A stretch of DNA of 64,000 bases. Origin: Hemerocallis citrina (Eukaryota; Streptophyta; Magnoliopsida; Asparagales; Asphodelaceae). The stretch covers positions 16,787,971 through 16,851,970 of the forward strand of contig CM030360.1 in assembly GCA_017893485.1 (NCBI GenBank), read 5' to 3'. Numbering within the stretch: position 1 is the stretch's first letter; every line of letters starts with the position of its first letter. The translations under genes were made by a program, and so were the position numbers. Below the pieces are notes generated by a model. That model was not told the origin of the DNA, searched no databases, and saw only the letters and a program-made list of their open reading frames with translations. Below are positions 55,524-64,000 of the stretch, piece after piece.

Positions 55524-55597
55524 CTATAAAAAGTTTAAGGTAAATATGGTACCCTTTTTATTGGATCCAAAACACATTAGTTTAGGGGAAACCAAAC
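55524..55597 (-). other. Intron at the Gag/protease boundary of the Copia element (74 nt)
   Basis: On the minus strand the donor is TCATGG|GTTTGG (GT at 55597-55596) and the acceptor ACTTTTTATAG|GTACCC (AG at 55525-55524). The joined frame reads SSW-VPKKERWILDSG, with both sides in phase 0. Without splicing, Gag stops at TAA (55579-55577), seven codons past the donor, and the acceptor TAG itself is an in-frame stop immediately before the pol exon. So only spliced RNA, or a frameshift, would give Gag-Pol. Confidence 0.8.
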
Positions 55598-57394
55598 CCA
55601 TGAAGAGTTTGATCTTCTTCCATAAGCAGGAATATGATAAATAGAATTACACACATTTAACACATATGAGTTAATATAAGCAATTTTATCATTCTGATTT
55701 AGACTGACTGGAACCCATACTAACTTGTTCTGTCCAGTCGACTTAACAGTGTCCTTCAGTCGACTGTTAGTGTAAGTCAGTCGACTGGCTGATACACTAG
55801 GTCGACTTATAAAAGGTTTTGATCTCGTTGAATAAGATCCAATTCCTCTGGACAGATGACTGGTTGTATGGTTCAGTCGACTTAACCGAATGGTAGTCTT
55901 GCTTTTATCACTAAAATTAACAACCTTAGGCTTTTCAAAGAAATCATACAACTTGTGTGTAATACTAGAAATAGATGCTGATTTATTTTTACTAGTGTTT
56001 ACAGCAGGAGATTCTTTTACAGAAGATTTTTTAAAACCAAGTCCATATTTTTGACTAGATTTTACTTGATGATGAAGCATATCATTTAAATTCTCTTTGC
56101 CTTTGTTAAACTTAGATACGTTCTTTGAAATCTCTTCATAATTCTTTTTGAGAGTTTCAAGATCAGTATCTAAACTTGCAATGCGAGAATTTAAAGATTT
56201 TACTTCCTTATCAAGGTTAAGATTTTCTTGATTAAGTGTTTGATTCACTTTCTCAAGATTCTTAACTCTAATGTTTTCTTTCTTTAACTCTTGGAATATT
56301 TTATTAAAAGCATTAAGAAGATCTTCTGAATCATAATCATTACTTACATGTTCTTGTGCAGCCATGAAACACACATTTGCCACTTCGTTATTTTCATCCG
56401 TTTCTTCTTCGGAAGACGAATCACTATCATCCCATGTAGCTTGATAGGCCTTCTTGTTCTTGGCAAATTTGTTCTTTGAATATTTGTCCTTCTTGAAGTT
56501 GGATGATTTTCCCTTGTTCTTTGCATTTTCTAAGGGACAATCCTTCTTCATGTGACCTATTTTATTGCACCTGAAACATGTAGGAGGGTCATTAGAATCT
56601 CTAACTTTAGAATTAAACTTACCCTTCTTTAAGAACTTCTTGAATCTTCGAGTGAACATTGCTATTTCTTCTTCATCTTCTGCCTCATCTTCTGAGTCTG
56701 TCATGGCTTTAAAAGCCAATGATTTCTTCTTTGCTTGGTGTGATTCTGTATCCTTCTTTCGATCTTCAAGTTGGACCTCATATGCCATGAGATTGCCCAC
56801 AAGATTCTCAAGAGAAAGTTGTGACAAGTCATTTGCTTCCTCTATTGCAGTAGTCTTCTTCTCCCATTCTGGAGTGAGTGCACGTAGAACTTTTCTAACC
56901 ATCTCTGCTTGAGTGTAAATCTTTCCAAGTGCCACAAGAGAGTTTGTGATGTCTGTGAATCTGGTGATCATCTCAGATACAGTCTCATTGTCCTTCATTC
57001 TGAACATCTCAAACCTGTGAACAAGAACAGAAATTTTAGACTCTTTAACTTTATTCGTTCCTTCATGTGTTACCTCGAGTGTATGCCAGATTTGATGTGC
57101 TGTTTTAGCATTGGATACACGGTTGAATTCTTCCTTTGTGAGTGCACAAAATAAGGCATTCATTGCTTTGGCATTGTTCATCGTTTGGTTCTTTTGATCA
57201 TCATTCCATTGTGCATATGGAATGGTAGGGGCAGTGTATTCCGTCTCTGTCATTTGCCATATCTCGTAGTTGATTGATTGGAGGTAAATTCTCATTCGGC
57301 ACTTCCAATAGTTGTAGTTTGTTCCATCAAATAGTGGTGGCCGTTGTGTAGATTGGCCTTCATGGTACTGATTTGTATTTGAAGTAGTTGCCAT
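55577..57394 (-). CDS. gag: Copia Gag (605 aa as unspliced product)
   Basis: ATG at 57394-57392 (MATTSNTNQYHEG) is the first ATG after the primer site. Starts further upstream would lie in the LTR. The N-terminus has PPLFDGTNYNYWKCRMRIYL; the UBN2-type Copia gag domain follows to about residue 200 (FNRVSNAKTAHQIWHTLEV, MITRFTDITNSL, LRALTPEWEKKTTAIEEA). An acidic stretch precedes one zinc knuckle, CFRCNKIGHMKKDC (about residue 275), then a lysine-rich segment, an acidic DSDSSSEEE patch and a long coiled coil (about 370-440, QELKKENIRVKNLEKVNQ). The C-terminal tail (about 520-590) contains SRP, SRL and KST segments encoded by AGTCGACTG palindromes. The frame is intact. Length is well above short Copia Gags and fits SIRE-like elements. 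Confidence 0.9.
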   Translation of the reverse strand: MATTSNTNQYHEGQSTQRPPLFDGTNYNYWKCRMRIYLQSINYEIWQMTETEYTAPTIPYAQWNDDQKNQTMNNAKAMNALFCALTKEEFNRVSNAKTAHQIWHTLEVTHEGTNKVKESKISVLVHRFEMFRMKDNETVSEMITRFTDITNSLVALGKIYTQAEMVRKVLRALTPEWEKKTTAIEEANDLSQLSLENLVGNLMAYEVQLEDRKKDTESHQAKKKSLAFKAMTDSEDEAEDEEEIAMFTRRFKKFLKKGKFNSKVRDSNDPPTCFRCNKIGHMKKDCPLENAKNKGKSSNFKKDKYSKNKFAKNKKAYQATWDDSDSSSEEETDENNEVANVCFMAAQEHVSNDYDSEDLLNAFNKIFQELKKENIRVKNLEKVNQTLNQENLNLDKEVKSLNSRIASLDTDLETLKKNYEEISKNVSKFNKGKENLNDMLHHQVKSSQKYGLGFKKSSVKESPAVNTSKNKSASISSITHKLYDFFEKPKVVNFSDKSKTTIRLSRLNHTTSHLSRGIGSYSTRSKPFISRPSVSASRLTYTNSRLKDTVKSTGQNKLVWVPVSLNQNDKIAYINSYVLNVCNSIYHIPAYGRRSNSSWVWFPLN

Positions 57395-57403
57395 AGCCTG
57401 TAA

Positions 57404-57419
57404 CCTTGCTCTGATACCA
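57404..57419 (-). promoter_or_regulatory. Primer-binding site of the Copia element (tRNA-iMet)
   Basis: On the minus strand TGGTATCAGAGCAAGG begins two bases after the 5' LTR end (CCAACA), matching the iMet complement for 12 nt. The gag ATG follows about 10 nt later, leaving almost no leader. Confidence 0.9.
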
Positions 57420-57421
57420 AG

Positions 57422-58798
57422 TGTTGGATCCTGTAGGCGAGACAACAAACACTAGAGGGGGGGTGAATAGTGTTAATTAAAAACTGCGGAAATTTTCTTC
57501 GGTGCAGTCGACTTGATTGTGAACCAGTCGACTGATATGATCAAATAATAGAAAATGCAATAACTCGGTGCAGTCGACTTATAGATAAGGCAGGCGACTG
57601 ATGACACAAAAAGCACAACTAAAACGACACTGACCAGTCGACTGATAGTGCAAAGAGTCGACTGTCCAGACACTTTTGCAGAACTTAAGTAAGCAAGAGT
57701 AAATGCAAAATCAAGACAACCAATCACAGAGTACACAAGATATATCCTGGTTCGGTCCTCCCGACCTACATCCAGTCCCCAAGCAACCCACTTGAGATTT
57801 CCACTATTCTTGAAAAAGATTACAAGAATACCCTACGGCGTTACGACAACAACCTTGTCTAACCCGTAGTCCTTTCTCTCAACCAGAGAAAGCAGACCCA
57901 CTCTACTACCAAGAGTGAAACAAACCGACTCTACAACCTAGAGTCAAAAACACTCTCCAACCGAGAGCAAAAGTAACAAGAAGAACTTTACAGTCAACCT
58001 ATAGCCTTGTTGGTGTATGTGTTGATGAACGTGGCTAAAAACCAAGGTTGACTTCTATACTCAGTCCAGAGCGAATTCGTTGCTATACTGGACTGAATGT
58101 AGAGAACCAAAGAGTATGAACTTGAAAGCTTTATTTCTCAAAAATATCACTTAGAATTTTTCTCAAGGAATGCTCGGATTTCAAAGAATATTCTGTAGAT
58201 CTTTTCATTGAGATCTGAACTCTACTTATAGAGTTTGATCTCCTGGACGTTGGGAGACAGTTACTCCAACTGTCAACCAACGGATCTAAGCTTTTGATTT
58301 TGAAAAATTCGATTTTGAAAATAGAAAACGGTCAAAAGGCTCTCGAACAGTCGACTGGGTTGCCATATGAGTCGACTGATCAGAGTTTGAATAAATTTAA
58401 ACAGTTTTGTACTGTCAGTCGACTGGCAGAGGCTTAAGTCGACTGGTACTCAAAAGCTAAATTACTTCAAACTGTTTTGACTCTTTTTTGGGGTTTTTAA
58501 GAGACACACATTATGAAATTTTGAGTGTGTGTGTGTGTGACAAGGCTTTACATCAGACTAAGACTCAACAAAAAGTAAAATACAATGTTTTTACAAGACA
58601 TAATAAATTGACACAATTGAGCTTGAGGTCTTGAGTCTTGTTTTGAGTCTTGTCTTGAATGAAGTCTTTGTCTGTATCCTTTGAGCTTGTTCATTTGTTC
58701 AGCTGAAATAATCTTTTGTATGTGCAACCTGAAATGTTAGCTTTATAACATAGACACATGTTGCAGTGTGTTGTGATCATCAAAATCAAGAATCAATA
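57422..58798 (-). repeat. Copia 5' LTR
   Basis: 1377 bp. Its outer end reads TATTGATTCTTG on the minus strand, where the 3' LTR has TGTTGATTCTTG, so the terminal dinucleotide has mutated from TG to TA. TATA-like TATAAGTA at 58223-58230. All palindrome pairs are intact here. Confidence 0.93.
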
Positions 58799-58803
58799 GC
58801 TTC

Positions 58804-58931
58804 GACCAATTCACTCCCTTGAATGCAATTGTGTTTCCCATTATCATGGTAGTCAAAAAAGACGGAATAGTTCATCCTCCTCCCAAGATGACAATAGGCA
58901 GCAAAAGAAGAGATAGGAACAAGTGGGGCAC
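58804..58931 (+). pseudogene. gag: Tat-3 gag, continuation after the Copia element
   Basis: The frame of 48300-48952 continues here once one GCTTC copy is discounted: FTPLNAIVF, then IGSKRRDRNKW, which matches the FTPLN...SKRDKNKYC segment before the zinc region of Tat Gags. It is cut at 58932 by the next LTR. Confidence 0.65.
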
Positions 58932-61900
58932 TGTAGCACCCCAGATCCCACTACTAGAAATCCATGACACAAACCAAAATCTTTTCCTTCGAATGCATCT
59001 CAACACAGTAATAATACGGAAAACTTAAAATTTTTTCTTGACAAATAAAATTATTACATCATCAATTACAATCAACATCTTGTTCTTGAACAAGGAATAC
59101 AAATTACATTAAAGTATTACAAATTTCCTTAGTAACCACTATCGCCTGCCCTTCGGAGCGGTTTTCAACTGATCTTCCACTGGAACTCCACTGATTGGTC
59201 AATCTGCTTCCCTGAGATGTGCTACGTGGCTCGAGTCTTTCGCTATGCTACTCTGATTCTTCTGCAACTGCTTTATTTGTGAGGATGTCCACTGATTATT
59301 CCACTTGGATACTTTGCTAGCCTTGAGTCTTCCTGTATTCGCAATCCGGCTTCTAGCACCTAACTGAGTGGGCACGTCAGTACATATACTGACGCAATGC
59401 TGATAATAGCAGCGATCTCCAACTTGCACAATCACAATCAGTCTTGATGAAAAAGGAAACGTGTATCATAATTTTCTAGTGTATGTATATGCCATGACCT
59501 AAAGTCTATAGTACAATGTACAATAACAGATGCACTTAATCTAATATAAGCAAGACTTTGAACACGCATGCAACCCATACTACATATGCTCCAAATCAAG
59601 CCGTCTTCTCCAGTTCAGGGTTTCGTACCCTCGCCATGCAAAGCATTCTACTATTATACACTTCTTGTTCCCGATAAGTACATCATGATTGAGGAGGTTT
59701 CAAAATTTTGAGGTGTCCCCGTTTACCACTAATAACCGGCATACCGGACCTAGGTCAAAAGCCGTGACAAACTACAAGGTACCTCGTACCAAGTGGCGCT
59801 GAAGACTCATAGGGAACCCTACCTATAGCTTGTTCGTGTCCATCAACATAGAACCAGGAACATCCTGTTCTTATCAAGGTACCTCATAAATTAACAGAGC
59901 GAGATATGGCTCCCGTGTTCTCGACTAATAAGAAGACACAGCCCGTATCCCTTTGACAGGAAGAGACAACCCTGGTTAACACCACTTAGTCTGGCCCTTA
60001 GAACAAATCGGATTATAGGGTATCACCTCTAACACCAACTCGATCCTCAAGTGGAAGGGAAAATAATTAATTAACAGTGTTACTGAAAAATGTTGTATAT
60101 TCAAATATGCACAGTGTTTTAACAAATGATTGAGCCTAACTGGTCTGTCAAAATAGTAACTAATCACGGCGAATCGATATTCATTGATTGCCAACACCTC
60201 CATAAGTTCTCGACCATATCCCTGACCCGTGACCCTCAGCGAGCAATACATCGGTGCCCAAGGGATGCCTTAAACCCAGCAATAGAGGTAAACATACACA
60301 AACACCAACACTCGACCATTGACAGACTCAGGGCATTAAAATAAAAATCATAATTAATTTTAGTAATACCTAGGTCTGTAATAGATCTAACCTGGAATAT
60401 TTACTCAAACACCGATGACCCGATCTTCATCGTTCGCCACCACCTCTGACTCGGATTGCATCCAGTATCCTGGCCCGTGAATCAATTACCCATTCAGTAA
60501 GAATTCATTGGCGCGCGAGAGATGACTATCCAGTTCTCGAGGCAGAACAATTCAATTCTAGCCTAAGGTTATTAGTCGTAGGGTATTACCTTACCCTAGA
60601 CGATCCCCCAAACAACTCAAATCAAAGCAAACCATCACACACATTTAGACAAACTCAAAACCTGATAGAATCAAGTATTTCAACATATAAATGCTACTAA
60701 CACACAAGTCCAAGACTTAGGTGTAGAGCAAATAACCTATTTTCAAAATATACAACTACTACTAAGATTGAATCTGACTAGTTATTAGAAAAATTCATAA
60801 ATTCTAATCAAAAACTGGATTTCATGAATTAATACTCTTTGGAAAGCTAAGAGTGTCTACTTCAATTCTCTAGTTAATCAATTTCTCAGATTCTAACCAC
60901 ACAGGGCTAGAAAATCACAAATTCTCAGACATACTAATACTGAACTCACAGCTGCTGCTTCTTGCCAATGTCATAACAACTCGCTCACTTATCGGAATCA
61001 CATGATCCTGAGTTTTATGGAAATCTATGAGTGTCTACTACAACTCTATAGTTGATCACATCCTCAAATTCATCCCTTAAAGCACTATAAAACCCCTATT
61101 TTCATCAGGTGTGCACAGAAAAATTAACTTACTTTACAAAAACAGAGTCCTCAACTTGGACTGGTTCTATCTAGGAATTATAAAATTCATATCTTTCAAT
61201 CTACAAACTGAAATTGCATGATTCTAAATGTTTTTGAATGCTAAGACTCTCTACTATAAGTCTTTAGCTGATCATTCTTCCTGATTCTAAACACATAGTT
61301 CTAGAAAAGCTCAAGTGCACAGACCTACTAAATCTAAACCGAATTTGAACATAGTCTATAGAAAAATCAATATCAATTCATACAAAACTCTAATATTTAT
61401 AAAATTTGGGATTCATTAACTAGACATACACAAGTTCCACATATCCAAAAATTGCATCACTATTCAAAACATGCAAGGATTTATAGCTTTTTGAATCTAG
61501 TAGAAAAACTTCTATGTTTTCAGACAGTGTGCCAAAAACCTCTTTCACAAACTAATTTTTAAAACCCATCAAATGATGTGTAGAAATTCTAAAATTATGA
61601 AACATGATCTAGACATCTAGACACACATTAGATGCTACATTAAAAATTTCATTGCAAGATTATATACCACAAAATAATTATGAATTATTGAACTTCATCT
61701 TTGAAACAGGTTAGAGCTAGTTTTTTGCTCTGGACCCAGTCGACCAAATCAATTTTTAAATATATCAAATAAATTCTGAAAAATATGAAGTTTGAAAGGA
61801 TTGTTGTTAACATATCCAATTACCTCCAGTAATAATTTCAGCTCAAGATACCTTACCAATTCCATAATATGAATTTTCAAACTTCACTTCATAACAAGGA

Positions 61901-62530
61901 AATACATAGTTTTTCCATTGTTCTCTGTTCTGAAAAAGAACTATTTTGTTGAGCTACTAAATGAACCCAGAAAAAATATGAAAAAATTAGAGTATGCTCT
62001 AAACTCATAATAGAACATGCCATATAAATTTTGGGTCCAGGTTCTAAGTCATTTGCAAGTTAGAAATTTCTAAGTCTACAACACAACATATGTGTTCTAT
62101 CATGAACCATGGTATAAAAATTGCACTAACATACAAGCTCAAGTTGCACAACTTCTCAATTACTCATACATGATTTTAAGACTCTATTTACCCCTACACA
62201 CCATATCACACACAAAAAATTAACTAAATTAGAGTTGAGAGAACACCCACCCTTCCTTGAGTTGAGAATTAGTACAAGTTTTTGTCTTCAAGTTTCATCT
62301 CCTTCTCCTAGCTTGCCTCCACTTGATCACAACCTACAACAAAGTATAAATTTTTCTAGCTAATTATTCCCTACTCTTCACTCTGTTTTTCTTCTTCTAC
62401 TCTTTCTCTTTTTCTTCTCTTTTCTTTTTTGAACTAGAAGTGAAGAAGAATGAACAAAGGAAGAAGTGTTGGATTTTATAGAAATGGGGAGAAGGGTTGG
62501 CCGGAATTTGGATGGATGGAGGGTGGAGAT

Positions 62531-62581
<51 letters not shown>
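62531..62581 (+). repeat. Poly-G tract of 51 bases
   Basis: An uninterrupted run of G within the CT-rich/GA-rich leader part of the LTR. The homologous site in the solo LTR (about 27060-27100) has only short G runs. Frames crossing it (polyG or polyP) are artefacts. Confidence 0.9.
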
Positions 62582-62583
<2 letters not shown>

Positions 62584-63178
62584 GGATTTTAAGGAAACAC
62601 ATAAAATCCAAGAATGTTCATGCTTCTTCTCATTCCTTCATGAAACCCATCACATGGAAAATTTTTGGCCCTTGGATCTCATCCAATCACACCCAACTCT
62701 CATCATGATGTAGGGTTACATAACCCTAGGTTTAGTAACCCTAACCCTAATGCAAAACAATGCATGATCATATTCAATTTAAATCAATTGTTTATACGTA
62801 CATACATAGCAAAATATATTAAAGTATTTAAATTATAGAGAATATATATGGACATATTCAATTCAAAATAATTATAGATACATATCCAATATGATCCAAT
62901 ATACGATCCAAACTATATATATATCTATATATATATTCATGCTAACAAATAAAATATTCATTTGTTGAATATAAAAATATATTTATAAAAAATATTATTT
63001 TCCCCAAAGATTGTTTCATTAAAACAATCGGGATAATCTACAATTTAATTGAGAAGATATCCCGATTTTATCTTCTCAAGTTAAGAATGGCCAATATATC
63101 TGAAATTCTCACTTAAAACTAATAATTATGGAGAAATACATAATCGCGTGCAATTCTTAAACATGCATGAATTACAAT

Positions 63179-63205
63179 GCAAAATAGTTATATACTATTT
63201 TGCGG
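63179..63205. other. LTR-terminal hairpin
   Basis: GCAAAATAGTTATATACTATTTTGC (quoted as GCAAAATAGT / ACTATTTTGC) lies next to the CGGGGTGTTACA terminus. The same stem occurs at 27658-27682 and 20410-20433 at the start of the other two minus-strand LTRs. Confidence 0.75.
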
Positions 63206-63214
63206 GGTGTTACA

Positions 63215-63232
63215 TTACTCCCTCTTTAGAAT
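63215..63232 (-). promoter_or_regulatory. Polypurine tract of the right-edge Gypsy element
   Basis: On the minus strand GATTCTAAAGAGGGAGTAA ends at the LTR start; it is close to the Gypsy-2 tract ATTCTAAGGAGGGAGTGA. Confidence 0.85.
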
Positions 63233-64000
63233 CGTTCTGTCTTCAGAACGACGCTAGTGGAGAGGAAAATAAATCACAATCACCAATGGTTTAAGAGATA
63301 TATCCTGAACCATCTCCAGTTTCTCGAGTGACGCCCTCGACGAATCGGTCTTCTACCAAGTAGAATTGTTGCTTTTCAGTTTTCTGGATAGATTAACCAT
63401 GAATTTGATGCCGATACTCTCTTGCTCTTGCTCTGGGGTAGATAATAGTCACATAGTCGTCAGTTTCTGACCTTAATCTGTGAGTATCTTTTGATACCTG
63501 TAACATCAGAACATGATATTAGTTCCATTTTTCTTCGCTCTTTATTTGTCTGTGATGCCGATCTATGCCTTGATTGCAACTTTTGCTGGTTGGTGACCAC
63601 TCCCTCCTTAGAAAAGGACGAAATCATGAATTGTTGCATTAATCTTCTAGCAGCTCCTTGGTGATTTTGTTGAATTGCTGACGTGGTCATCCTCTGTCTT
63701 TGCAATGTTTCCTCCTTGGCGTGCTCCTAGCGGTTGCTTGATTATAAACCGATCTAGGAGAATTCTGTTGTTTCTGGAAAAGAACTGAGTTGGTCGTCGA
63801 CAGATCCTTCCTCGAGTCTAGGCATGATTTATTCCTGGCGATGGTGTACGGTTTCTGTTGTCTTCCACTAGTGCCTTCCCTCGGTATAACGGGAATTCTA
63901 GTCTCGATGTTAAGTTATTGGTGCGGCTCCATTGTTCTTCCCCAATTCCTGTGCTGCTGGTCGCCCTCATTGTTGTTTTGGCTGTTGACTTGCTATATTA
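63233..64000 (-). other. 3' internal region of the right-edge Gypsy element, no clear coding
   Basis: No chromodomain, integrase end or other Gypsy motif is readable in any frame, although a Tekay-type element should have its Pol C-terminus here. A second purine-tract-like TTCTAAGGAGGGAGTGG lies at about 63593-63609 (minus), suggesting duplicated or rearranged 3' sequence. The 81-codon minus ORF at 63460-63705 has no recognisable domain. Confidence 0.45.

Larger units (their letters stand above)
48953..58798 (-). mobile_element. SIRE-like Ty1/Copia retrotransposon (9846 bp, TSD GCTTC)
   Basis: Minus-strand element: 5' LTR at 57422-58798, iMet primer site, gag, intron, pol (PR-INT-RT-RH), a third ORF, purine tract, and 3' LTR at 48953-50327. 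LTRs begin TGTTGATTCTTG and end GGATCCAACA. Target duplication GCTTC (48948-48952, 58799-58803). The two LTRs differ at about 23 of 1375 positions by eye (1.7%), roughly 0.6-0.7 million years at 1.3e-8 (rate assumed). Assignment to SIRE/Maximus rests on element length, the long Gag and the extra ORF after pol, so it is moderate. Pol and ORF3 are broken. Confidence 0.92.
58932..63214 (-). mobile_element. 3' LTR (4283 bp) of a minus-strand Gypsy element that runs off the right edge
   Basis: On the minus strand it starts TGTAACACCCCGC (63214) and ends GATCTGGGGTGCTACA (58932). A purine tract (AAAGAGGGAGTAA) lies immediately outside the start, so internal sequence lies to the right and this is the 3' LTR. 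It is homologous to the solo LTR at 23298-27692. It contains the terminal hairpin, a GTGGGT donor-like site (62245-62250) and the poly-G tract at 62531. The flank GGCAC (58927-58931) should recur at the unseen far end. No ORF inside is convincing. Confidence 0.85.

Noticed and set aside
59199..60344. ORFs inside the long minus-strand LTR (and counterparts at 23530-24932)
   Set aside because: Frames are not conserved between the two homologous LTRs and show no domain.
62378..62713. Poly-proline or poly-glycine proteins
   Set aside because: They are translations of the G51 homopolymer in different frames.

Overview
This window is nuclear DNA from a flowering plant, most likely a eudicot, and almost all of it is transposable elements nested inside one another. 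The evidence is the set of families present: Ty3/Gypsy chromovirus-type elements, Tat-lineage-type LTRs and Copia polyproteins, with tRNA-iMet primer sites, a hAT element, a TRIM, a LINE-type 3' end and a foldback MITE, all in AT-rich DNA. I see no ordinary host gene, rRNA, tRNA or CRISPR array. It looks like heterochromatin. The species cannot be named from the sequence.

Layout. 1-3381 is the right-hand end of a Tat-type element (Tat-1): the start of an antisense extra ORF, its promoter, duplicated U3 blocks and an LTR end. It sits inside the 5' LTR of a decayed chromovirus-like Gypsy element (Gypsy-1, 3382-13662). Gypsy-1 in turn lies in a further LTR sequence (LTR-M, 13663-20444). LTR-M also holds a foldback MITE (14057-14426) and a hAT element (15924-19283), which contains a TRIM (17055-18893), which contains a LINE-type retroposon (17171-18025). 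20445-28734 carries a decayed multi-exon antisense gene of the 'putative gypsy type transposon' kind (PF04195-like), belonging to a second Tat-type element (Tat-2) and cut by a solo LTR (23298-27692). The U3 side of Tat-2's LTR was hit by the youngest and only intact autonomous element, Tekay/Del-like Gypsy-2 (28735-39569, TSD CGTCG, two 2790-bp LTRs with about 8 differences). Tat-2 ends at 41619. 41620-43077 is mostly unassigned. A solo LTR of the Gypsy-1 family (43078-46834) interrupts a third Tat-type element (Tat-3), whose broken gag is split by a SIRE-like Copia element on the minus strand (48953-58798, TSD GCTTC). Tat-3 is then cut again by the 4.3-kb LTR of a minus-strand Gypsy element that runs off the right edge.

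How the parts work together. Most ORFs are gag, protease, RT/RNase H and integrase modules, or extra ORFs of retrotransposons. In three of them (Gypsy-1, Gypsy-2, Copia) a GT-AG intron lies exactly at the gag/protease junction. In Gypsy-2 and Copia the unspliced RNA stops just after Gag and the spliced RNA reads in frame into Pol. Several LTRs also carry a conserved splice-donor-like site in the leader. In Gypsy-1 and Gypsy-2 strong acceptors lie just before the start codons, which suggests an mRNA that loses the primer-binding site.

The most unusual signal is a palindrome, CAGTCGACTG, that recurs in pairs about 20-30 bp apart. It is found in three unrelated elements (LTR-M, Gypsy-2 LTRs, Copia LTRs and even Copia coding sequence), with some shared flanking bases. 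Other notable items are a small coiled-coil ORF upstream of gag in Gypsy-2 and a third ORF downstream of pol in the Copia element.
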